This document shows positions 1 through 5,438 of a stretch of DNA of 5,438 bases, one piece after another. Source of the DNA: Clostridium sp. CAG:389. Its GTDB lineage: Bacteria > Bacillota > Clostridia > TANB77 > CAG-508. Under the pieces are notes generated by a model. It worked only from the letters and a program-made list of their open reading frames with translations, searched no databases and was not told the origin of the DNA. Each line of letters starts with the position of its first letter. The stretch's first letter is position 1. The translations under genes and the position numbers were made by a program. The DNA lies in contig FR901910.1 of NCBI GenBank assembly GCA_000438255.1, positions 1 through 5,438 on the forward strand, written 5' to 3'.

Positions 1-2602
1 TTTCTTTTATTCTAACCAAAGTATTCAAAGCATCAATTGGAGTTAACTCATTCAAATTAACCTTATCAATCTCATGAGCAATCTCAGCCAACTTATAATT
101 AAACATATCGAATTGCCCCTCAACAGCCTTCTTACTTTCCTTTTCTTGTTTTTTTCCAGTCAAAATATTTTTTCTTTCTAATCCTCTTAAAATATCATCT
201 GCTTTTTGTGTTACAGCCTTTGGTACACCTGCTAAACGTGCAACATGAATACCGTAACTTTCGTCTGTTCCACCTCTTAGAATTTTTCTTAAAAAGATTA
301 TGTCTTCGCCTTTTTCTTTAACAGCTATGTTGTAATTTTTTACACCTTCCAGTTTTTCTTCTAGTTCTGTTAATTCATGATAATGTGTTGCAAATAATGT
401 TTTAGCACCACATTTTTCCTTATCTGCAATGTATTCTGCAACAGCCCATGCAATTGAAAGTCCATCATATGTTGATGTTCCTCTTCCTATTTCATCTAAT
501 ATAACTAAACTATTTGATGTTGCTTCTTTTAGGATTGTTGCTACTTCCATCATTTCTACCATAAATGTACTTTGCCCCATACTTAGATCATCTGATGCCC
601 CTACTCTTGTGAAGATTTTGTCTACAACTCCTATATGTGCTTCTGTTGCTGGCACAAATGACCCTACTTGCGCCATTAATGTGATTAGAGCTACTTGTCT
701 CATGTATGTTGATTTACCGGCCATATTTGGTCCTGTTATAATTGATAGTCTATTGTCTTCTTTATCAAGATATGTATCATTTTCAACAAATACTCCTGTT
801 CCAAGCATTTTATCTATTACAGGATGTCTTCCTCCTTTTATGTCTAAAATTCCTGAATCATCTACTTCTGGCTTACAATAGTTCATATCCTCTGCAACTG
901 TTGCAAATGATGTAAGTACATCTAGTGTTGATACAATATTTGCTGATTTTTGTAGTCTTTTTACATTTTTTGAAATTTCATCTCTTATTTGCACAAATGC
1001 ATTATATTCTAAGTTTACTACTTTTTCTTCTGCACCTAATATTTGATTTTCTAAGTTTTTCAAATCCTCTGTTATAAATCTTTCTGCATTTGTTAATGTT
1101 TGTTTTCTTACAAATCTTTCTGGTACTTGGTCTAAATATGATTTTGTGACTTCTATAAAATATCCAAATACTTTGTTAAATCCTACTTTTAGATTTTTGA
1201 TCCCTGTTTTTTCTCTTTCTTCTGCTTCTAATTGAATAATCCAGTTTTTCCCTTCTGTTGTAGCAGTTTTTAGCTTGTCAATTTCTTCATCATATCCAAG
1301 TTTTATAATTCCCCCGTCTTTTACTGTCATTGGTGGATCTTCTACTATTGATTTATTAATAAGTTCATATATATCTTGTAATTCGTCTAAATTTTCATAT
1401 AAATCCTTTAACATTGTTGAATTTACATTTGCTAATACTTTTTTCAAGTCTGGTAATTTTGATAATGAATTTTTTAGTGTTATCATGTCTCTTGCGTTTG
1501 CGTTTCCATAAGCCATTTTTCCTGCGAGACGTTCGATGTCATATACTTTTTTAAGATTTTCTACAACATCTCCTCTTAAAATAACATCATCTTTTAATTC
1601 CTTTACAGACTCTAATCTTTTGTTGATTTCCAAAGTGTCTATAAGTGGATCGTTTAACCATCTTCTTAAAGCTCTTCCTCCCATTGATGTTGATGTTTTA
1701 TCAAGTACCCATAATAGTGTTCCTTTTTTTGATTTATCTCTCATTTTCTCAGTTATTTCAAGGTTTCTTCTTGCATTTATATCAAGTGACATATATTTTA
1801 AAATATTGTAAACAGTTATTTTATTTATATGTTCAAGTGTTGTCATTTGAGTTTGTTCTATGTATTCAATTAACGCATTTATTGAACATACTGCTAAGGT
1901 TTTATCTGCAATGTTTTCTATTTCCTTTTGGTTGCTATCAACAAAGTTAAATCTATATTTTATTTTTTCTGCGTCATCAGTAAAAAATTTGTCATTAAAT
2001 CTTGTTATATATGAGTCAAATCTTTCTTTGATTTTGTCCATTTCTTCTTGACAGTCTGACATCATGCTGTTTATTACAAGTTCTGATGGCATATATCTTG
2101 CGATTTCATCTAAAACTAATGGGAAGTTTTGATTGTCTTTTATTTCTGCTGAATAGAATTCTCCTGTTGATATGTCACATACACTTATTCCAAAGTATAT
2201 TCCAGATTTAAATATTGACATTATAAAGTTATTTTTTCTTTCTTCTAGCATGTTGCTATCAACTACTGTCCCTGGTGTTACGACTCTGATAACTCCTCTT
2301 TTTACTATTCCTTTTGCTTCTTTTGGGTCTTCTAGTTGTTCACATATTGCTACTTTATAACCTTTTGCAATTAATCTTGATATGTATATTTCTGCTGCGT
2401 GGTGTGGTATTCCACACATTGGTGCTCTTTCTTCTTGTCCACAGTCTTTTCCTGTTAGTGTTAGTTCTAGTTCTCTTGATGCTGTTATTGCGTCTTCAAA
2501 GAACATTTCGTAAAAGTCTCCTAATCTGTAAAATAAGATGCAGTCTTTGTATTGTTCTTTTGTTTCAAGATATCTTTGCATCATTGGTGAAAATTCTGCC
2601 AT
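1..2602 (-). CDS. mutS: DNA mismatch repair ATPase MutS (C-terminus cut by window edge)
   Basis: MutS recognises base mismatches and small loops in newly replicated DNA and recruits MutL in an ATP-dependent way. The frame is open without interruption from ATG at 2602 to base 1, giving 867 codons. Bacterial MutS is usually about 850-880 residues, so only a few residues and the stop should be missing. Visible landmarks in order: mismatch-wedge motif GDFYE with the Phe-x-Glu pair F30/E32; connector signature CEQLEDP followed by TPGT; lever and clamp region over about 265-560; Walker A GPNMAGKST at 624-632; the MGQSTF segment at 675-680; Walker B LVILDE with D703/E704 followed by GRGTS; and the dimer-interface segment SYGIHVARLAGVP from 782. 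A QFDMF pentapeptide at 830-834 fits the beta-clamp-binding consensus, and the end ELTPIDALNTL matches the conserved MutS C-terminal module. The start is fixed by GGAAAGGAAG, 8 bases upstream. It is MutS1, not MutS2, because the mismatch-binding domain is present. It lies 21 bases after the preceding gene, so it is probably the third gene of the miaB operon. Confidence 0.98.
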   Translation of the reverse strand, partial: MAEFSPMMQRYLETKEQYKDCILFYRLGDFYEMFFEDAITASRELELTLTGKDCGQEERAPMCGIPHHAAEIYISRLIAKGYKVAICEQLEDPKEAKGIVKRGVIRVVTPGTVVDSNMLEERKNNFIMSIFKSGIYFGISVCDISTGEFYSAEIKDNQNFPLVLDEIARYMPSELVINSMMSDCQEEMDKIKERFDSYITRFNDKFFTDDAEKIKYRFNFVDSNQKEIENIADKTLAVCSINALIEYIEQTQMTTLEHINKITVYNILKYMSLDINARRNLEITEKMRDKSKKGTLLWVLDKTSTSMGGRALRRWLNDPLIDTLEINKRLESVKELKDDVILRGDVVENLKKVYDIERLAGKMAYGNANARDMITLKNSLSKLPDLKKVLANVNSTMLKDLYENLDELQDIYELINKSIVEDPPMTVKDGGIIKLGYDEEIDKLKTATTEGKNWIIQLEAEEREKTGIKNLKVGFNKVFGYFIEVTKSYLDQVPERFVRKQTLTNAERFITEDLKNLENQILGAEEKVVNLEYNAFVQIRDEISKNVKRLQKSANIVSTLDVLTSFATVAEDMNYCKPEVDDSGILDIKGGRHPVIDKMLGTGVFVENDTYLDKEDNRLSIITGPNMAGKSTYMRQVALITLMAQVGSFVPATEAHIGVVDKIFTRVGASDDLSMGQSTFMVEMMEVATILKEATSNSLVILDEIGRGTSTYDGLSIAWAVAEYIADKEKCGAKTLFATHYHELTELEEKLEGVKNYNIAVKEKGEDIIFLRKILRGGTDESYGIHVARLAGVPKAVTQKADDILRGLERKNILTGKKQEKESKKAVEGQFDMFNYKLAEIAHEIDKVNLNELTPIDALNTLVRIKE

Positions 2603-2623
2603 ATTTATTACTTCCTTTCCGTT

Positions 2624-3163
2624 TTATCTTGTTTCTTCTTTTTTGTTTCTTTTTTCTTTTTCTTTGCAATATTGTTCATATTCTTTTTTTACGTTTTCAA
2701 AATATTTTAAATCTTTAATTAACCCCTGTCTTGATATTTTTACTTTTCCTAAAATTGTATTTCCACTACTAATTTGTTTAGCTGCTGCTGTATAATTACC
2801 ATCACATGTGTCTAATATTTCTTTCATATAATTTAGTTTTTTATATAAGTCCTCTAATTTGTGTTTTTTAACTATATCATCATTTTCTTCTAGTTCATCA
2901 ATTTTTTCTTGCACTTCTATTGGTAAAATCTTTTTTTGCATATTGGGTGAATATTCATTTTGATATAGATTTATTATATAATTTTTTCCATCACTATTTA
3001 ATCTCTTTATGTTCCTCACTACTGTTTGCCTAGAAATATCCAAATCTAATATTTTCATTGCTTTTGGAACTGATATATGATTTTTCATCACATATGTTAA
3101 TAATGCCTCATAGTCAATATGTGTATATTCCTTTGGCTTAATATTTGTTTTTTCTTTTTCCAC
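2624..3163 (-). CDS. Uncharacterised protein with two helix-turn-helix-like segments, between miaB and mutS
   Basis: I do not recognise this 179-residue protein as a named family. It is soluble, very rich in Lys/Glu, and has no signal peptide or membrane segment. Residues 18-55 read as a helix-turn-helix: a helix YEALLTYVMKN, then SVPKAMKILDLDISRQTVVRNIKRL, a spacing like that of SpoIIID-type or related small regulators. Residues 123-155 repeat the pattern as TAAAKQ...KVKISRQGLIKDLKYF, with ISRQ at 43-46 and again at 143-146, each followed by a similar amphipathic helix. Between them lies a charged, probably helical linker (about 77-118), and the tail after 156 is highly basic and acidic. DNA or RNA binding is an inference from this pattern only. 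The annotated start is GTG; the upstream frame is open, so a slightly longer form is possible. It sits 22 bases after miaB and 21 before mutS, so it is likely co-transcribed with both. It does not resemble YmcA/YlbF or CotE, which lie in this position in Bacillus. Confidence 0.85.
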   Translation of the reverse strand: MEKEKTNIKPKEYTHIDYEALLTYVMKNHISVPKAMKILDLDISRQTVVRNIKRLNSDGKNYIINLYQNEYSPNMQKKILPIEVQEKIDELEENDDIVKKHKLEDLYKKLNYMKEILDTCDGNYTAAAKQISSGNTILGKVKISRQGLIKDLKYFENVKKEYEQYCKEKEKRNKKEETR

Positions 3164-3174
3164 AATATCTTCAA

Positions 3175-3180
3175 TCCTTT
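3175..3180 (-). promoter_or_regulatory. Probable ribosome binding site for the GTG-start gene
   Basis: The minus strand reads AAAGGA here, 11 bases before the GTG at 3163. This is longer than the usual 5-9 base spacing. A much stronger GGAGG lies at 3203-3207 inside the end of miaB, but no ATG, GTG or TTG follows it at a good distance in the right frame. The choice of GTG is therefore likely but not certain. Confidence 0.45.
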
Positions 3181-3185
3181 TTTCT

Positions 3186-4628
3186 TTAATACCTGTTTTT
3201 TTCCTCCGTCCCCAAAAACAGTTTTCCTTTTAAGTACCACATATGTTCAGAGACAATTTTAAGTTCGACCATATTTCCAATTAATTCTTTGTTGCCTTCA
3301 AAAATAACAACCTTATTACTGTCAGTTCTGCCTGTAAGCATATTATCATTATTTTTGCTAGTTCCTTCAACTAAAACTTTTTGAACAGTTCCGACATATT
3401 TCTTATTGTTTTCTGCAATTTGACTTTCAACTAAAGCTTTTAATTTATCAAATCTTACATGTTTTTGTTCTTCTGGAACTTGGTTTTCCATTCTATCTCC
3501 TGGTGTTCCTACTCTTCTTGAATAAATAAACATATATACTTGCTCGAATTTTACTTTTTTTACAACATCTAGTGTATCTTCAAATTCTTCGTCTGTTTCT
3601 CCTGGGAATCCAACTATTATATCTGTTGATAATGTTAAATTTGGTATTCCGGCTTTCATTTTTTCTACTAAATTCAAGTATTGTTCTTTTGTATACTTTC
3701 TGTTCATTTCTTTTAATACTTTTGTATTTCCTGATTGTAATGGTAAGTGTACTAATTTACATACTTTATCGCAGTCAGCTATTGCTTGTATAACATCATC
3801 TGTGAAGTCCTTTGGATGTGGTGATACAAATCTTATTCTTTCTATTCCTTCTATTTTGTTTACTGCTCTTAATAGTGTTGCAAATGAATTTACACCTTCA
3901 TATTCTTCAAATTCTATTCCTTTTTCACGTTCTATTCTTAAATATGAATTTACATTTTGACCTAATAGTGTAATTTCTTTATATCCTTGTTTTGCAAGTT
4001 CTCTTATTTCTTCAATTATAGCTCGTGGTTGTCTACTTCTTTCTCTTCCACGTACATATGGAACTATGCAATAGCTACAAAAGTTGTTGCATCCATTCAT
4101 TATTGTTACAGATGCTTTTATACTACTGTCTCTTCTTATTGGTAATCCTTCATACACTTTTCCGTCTATATCTAATATATCTTCTAGTTTTGTTTTATTT
4201 TCTATAACTTCATATAAATCTTGTGGAAATTTGTGTAATGTGTGTGTTCCAAATATTATGTCTGTATATGGATAGCTTTCTTTTATTTTGTCTGTGATGT
4301 GTTTTTCTTGCATCATACATCCACCTATTGCTATTATTGTCCCACGTTCTTCTTTTATTTTTTTTAGTTCTCCTAATTTTCCAAATAGTTTATCTTCTGC
4401 ATTTTCTCTTACACAACATGTGTTGAATAGACTTAAATCTGCCTCCTTTTGATTTTCTGTTTTTGTGTATCCCATTTCTTCTAGCATTCCACATAGTTTT
4501 TCTGAGTCGTTTTCGTTTAGTTGACATCCCATTGTTAGTATACTATATTTTAAATTTTTGTTTTTGTTTATTTTTTTTACTTTTTCTATATATTCTTTTT
4601 GTTTTTCTATTTCTTTTTCTGTATTCAA
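3186..4628 (-). CDS. miaB: tRNA-2-methylthio-N6-dimethylallyladenosine synthase MiaB
   Basis: MiaB is a cytoplasmic radical-SAM methylthiotransferase. It converts i6A to ms2i6A at position 37 of tRNAs that read codons starting with U, stabilising codon-anticodon pairing. At 480 residues it has the normal family length and all three domains. The N-terminal UPF0004 domain (about 27-140) carries the auxiliary-cluster cysteines C35 (TMGCQLNENDSE), C71 (NTCCVRENAEDK) and C104 (GGCMMQ). The radical-SAM core has CxxxCxxC at C180, C184 and C187, followed by IVPYVRGRERSR. The C-terminal TRAM domain covers about 409-470. The wording around C35 and C71 is that of MiaB rather than the sister enzymes RimO or MtaB. 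The start codon is TTG at 4628: an in-frame TAG at 4640-4638 excludes any longer form, the first in-frame ATG would remove the start of the UPF0004 domain, and AGGA lies 7 bases upstream. It is the first gene of the operon that continues to mutS, with its own promoter in the gap upstream. Confidence 0.98.
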   Translation of the reverse strand: MNTEKEIEKQKEYIEKVKKINKNKNLKYSILTMGCQLNENDSEKLCGMLEEMGYTKTENQKEADLSLFNTCCVRENAEDKLFGKLGELKKIKEERGTIIAIGGCMMQEKHITDKIKESYPYTDIIFGTHTLHKFPQDLYEVIENKTKLEDILDIDGKVYEGLPIRRDSSIKASVTIMNGCNNFCSYCIVPYVRGRERSRQPRAIIEEIRELAKQGYKEITLLGQNVNSYLRIEREKGIEFEEYEGVNSFATLLRAVNKIEGIERIRFVSPHPKDFTDDVIQAIADCDKVCKLVHLPLQSGNTKVLKEMNRKYTKEQYLNLVEKMKAGIPNLTLSTDIIVGFPGETDEEFEDTLDVVKKVKFEQVYMFIYSRRVGTPGDRMENQVPEEQKHVRFDKLKALVESQIAENNKKYVGTVQKVLVEGTSKNNDNMLTGRTDSNKVVIFEGNKELIGNMVELKIVSEHMWYLKGKLFLGTEEKNRY

Positions 4629-4635
4629 TTTTTGT

Positions 4636-4645
4636 TCCTACCTTT
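4636..4645 (-). promoter_or_regulatory. Ribosome binding site that fixes the TTG start of miaB
   Basis: The minus strand reads AAAGGTAGGA here, with the AGGA part ending 7 bases before TTG at 4628. The TAG inside it (4640-4638) is in frame with miaB and closes the reading frame upstream. Together these make TTG the only reasonable start. Confidence 0.8.
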
Positions 4646-4655
4646 CAATTTTTAT

Positions 4656-4673
4656 TGGAAAAGTAATTTTCCA
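4656..4673 (-). other. Hairpin in the miaB leader
   Basis: A perfect 7-bp inverted repeat, TGGAAAA-TTAC-TTTTCCA on the minus strand, lies between the predicted miaB promoter and its ribosome binding site. It is not followed by a T-run on either strand, so it does not look like a terminator. It could stabilise the 5' end of the mRNA or be a protein site. In such AT-rich DNA a chance origin is also possible. Confidence 0.4.
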
Positions 4674-4682
4674 CTGTGTTAT

Positions 4683-4711
4683 ATTTTATTATATTTTGTC
4701 ACTTTTTGCAA
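4683..4711 (-). promoter_or_regulatory. Predicted sigma-A promoter for the miaB-mutS operon
   Basis: On the minus strand TTGCAA (4711-4706) is separated by 17 bases from TAAAAT (4688-4683), which differs from TATAAT at one position. An exact TATAAT overlaps it at 4693-4688 but would leave only a 12-base spacer from TTGCAA. The position between the upstream terminator and miaB is what an operon promoter needs. AT-richness makes chance matches common here, so the exact hexamers are tentative. Confidence 0.55.
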
Positions 4712-4730
4712 GGATTTTGAAAACTTTTAT

Positions 4731-4766
4731 GTAAAACAAAAAAGAGTCTCTGTTAAGAAACTCTTT
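4731..4766 (-). terminator. Intrinsic terminator after the DUF308 gene
   Basis: Read on the minus strand, AAAGAGTTTCT (4766-4756), loop TAAC, and AGAGACTCTTT (4751-4741) form an 11-bp stem with a single T-G wobble. It is followed by TTTGTTTTAC as the U-rich tail. The stem begins 6 bases after the DUF308 stop codon. On the plus strand the wobble becomes a C-A mismatch and the downstream side is A-rich, so it should act only on leftward transcription. It separates the DUF308 gene from the miaB operon. Confidence 0.9.
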
Positions 4767-4772
4767 AAAAAA

Positions 4773-5309
4773 TTAATCTTTCATATAATCATTAATTTTT
4801 TTCATAAATATTAGTCTGTCAATAATATCTAATATTCCATAAGCAATTATCAATCCACCAAGAACTGTAAGAACTATTCCTTGATTTACTAATATTATAA
4901 TACCAGATAAAATCATGAATATTGCTAATAATAGTGCTACTGTCCAGTATGGTGATCTTACTTGTTTCCAAATTAATATTGTTTGTAAATCCATTACACC
5001 AGTTACAATAATCCATACTCCTAGAATTACTCTGAAAAATGTTAATACTGCATCTGAAGCAAATAATATAACGACTCCAAATATTACAGCAACTAATGCA
5101 ACTGTAAGCATTAAATCATCTTTGGTTTCTGATGTATAATATTCAATTAATTTTAATACTCCCATAGCTATAAATAAAATACCTAAGATTATTGAAATTG
5201 CTCCTTTAGTTTCTTCTGGTTTTGCTATTAAAAGTACTCCAAAAATAATGAATATTATTGAGATTACTATATCTGTCCAACTTGATCTTTTTAAGAATTT
5301 TTCAAACAT
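4773..5309 (-). CDS. DUF308/HdeD-family integral membrane protein
   Basis: A 178-residue protein made almost entirely of six predicted transmembrane helices, at about 12-29, 35-55, 65-83, 87-107, 121-141 and 144-164, with a short charged tail KKINDYMKD. The helices come in three similar hairpins with recurring small-residue pattern (IIFGVLLI, IILGILFIAMG, VILGVWIIVTG, VLGGLIIAYG). This fits the DUF308/HdeD family. In enterobacteria HdeD is linked to acid resistance at high cell density; in Firmicutes the role of these proteins is not established, and no function is claimed here. The ATG at 5309 is preceded by GAGGAA at normal spacing, and the length is usual for the family. The gene has its own promoter upstream and a strong terminator just after the stop, so it appears to be transcribed alone and to be functionally unrelated to the miaB operon. 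Confidence 0.9.
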   Translation of the reverse strand: MFEKFLKRSSWTDIVISIIFIIFGVLLIAKPEETKGAISIILGILFIAMGVLKLIEYYTSETKDDLMLTVALVAVIFGVVILFASDAVLTFFRVILGVWIIVTGVMDLQTILIWKQVRSPYWTVALLLAIFMILSGIIILVNQGIVLTVLGGLIIAYGILDIIDRLIFMKKINDYMKD

Positions 5310-5342
5310 AATATTTCCTCACTTTCTTTTGTATTTTTACAC

Positions 5343-5371
5343 ATAATATCACATTAAAAACAAAATGTATA
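5343..5371 (-). promoter_or_regulatory. Predicted promoter of the DUF308 gene, extended -10
   Basis: On the minus strand TATACA (5371-5366) and TATTAT (5348-5343) are separated by 17 bases, and TGA directly before the -10 hexamer gives the TGn extended -10 signature common in Gram-positive promoters. The -10 ends about 33 bases before the ATG, leaving room for the leader and the GAGGAA ribosome binding site. A-tracts and T-tracts upstream could serve as an UP element. Confidence 0.55.
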
Positions 5372-5387
5372 CAAATTTCTAAAATTT

Positions 5388-5409
5388 TTTACAAAAAATT
5401 TACAAAAAA
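5388..5409. repeat. Two tandem copies of an 11-base unit
   Basis: TTTACAAAAAA occurs twice back to back upstream of the predicted DUF308 promoter. The copies are exact but low in complexity. They may simply be slippage in AT-rich DNA, or an A-tract region upstream of the -35 element. The rest of the stretch from 5410 to the right edge holds no gene that I can see. Confidence 0.5.
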
Positions 5410-5438
5410 AAGTTACAGTTCAGTAAGAATCTTTCTAT

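Noticed and set aside
429..881. 150-codon plus-strand reading frame
   Set aside because: It lies wholly antisense to the conserved ATPase domain of MutS and resembles no family. The length follows from the codon bias of the opposite strand.
2314..2718. 134-codon plus-strand reading frame, very rich in Leu and Phe, that looks like a membrane protein
   Set aside because: It is antisense to the start of mutS and the end of the preceding gene. Leu/Phe richness is what reverse-reading of Lys/Glu-rich codons (AAA, GAA, AAG) produces.
3572..4275. Several hydrophobic plus-strand reading frames of 60-73 codons
   Set aside because: All are antisense to the conserved radical-SAM and UPF0004 domains of miaB and none has a convincing ribosome binding site or family match.
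3186..4628. RimO or MtaB as alternative identity for the radical-SAM methylthiotransferase
   Set aside because: The TMGCQLNENDSE and NTCCVRENAEDK segments and the neighbourhood of mutS are typical of MiaB.
4819..5139. Short overlapping frames on both strands across the DUF308 gene
   Set aside because: They are out-of-frame shadows of a gene with a clear ribosome binding site, six membrane helices and a terminator.
5406..5433. Possible intrinsic terminator for a gene beyond the right edge (minus strand: TTAC-TGAACT-GTAA followed by a T-run)
   Set aside because: The core stem has only 4 pairs with little GC, and adding the outer AAAG/CTTT pairs needs a 4-base bulge. The T-run alone is not enough in this AT-rich sequence.

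Overview
The window is a very AT-rich stretch of bacterial chromosome in which every supported gene lies on the minus strand. The AT-ending codon bias (AGA for Arg, AAA for Lys, ATA/ATT for Ile), the strong Shine-Dalgarno sequences and the miaB-to-mutS gene order point to a low-GC Firmicute (Bacillota), probably a clostridial or related uncultured lineage. That placement is inference, because no marker in the window fixes the species.

Layout in the direction of transcription (right to left). First comes a monocistronic unit at 5309-4773 encoding a six-helix membrane protein of the DUF308/HdeD type. It has its own promoter with an extended -10 element, and a strong intrinsic terminator at 4766-4731. 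The 144-base gap that follows holds this terminator, a second promoter, and a 7-bp hairpin in the leader of the next operon. That operon is miaB (4628-3186, TTG start), then an unrecognised 179-residue protein with two helix-turn-helix-like segments (3163-2624, GTG start), then mutS (2602 to the left edge). Gaps inside the operon are 22 and 21 bases and hold no terminator, so co-transcription is likely. MutS is open from its start to base 1 (867 codons visible) and probably lacks only a few C-terminal residues. mutL would be the expected next gene beyond the edge.

miaB (tRNA ms2i6A37 methylthiolation, translation fidelity) and mutS (DNA mismatch recognition, replication fidelity) are commonly neighbours in Firmicutes. 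The least ordinary element is the gene between them. It occupies the slot that holds ymcA and cotE in Bacillus subtilis, but it looks like neither. It carries an apparent internal duplication around the motif ISRQ. Everything else is conventional, and I see no RNA genes, CRISPR arrays, mobile elements or gene remnants.
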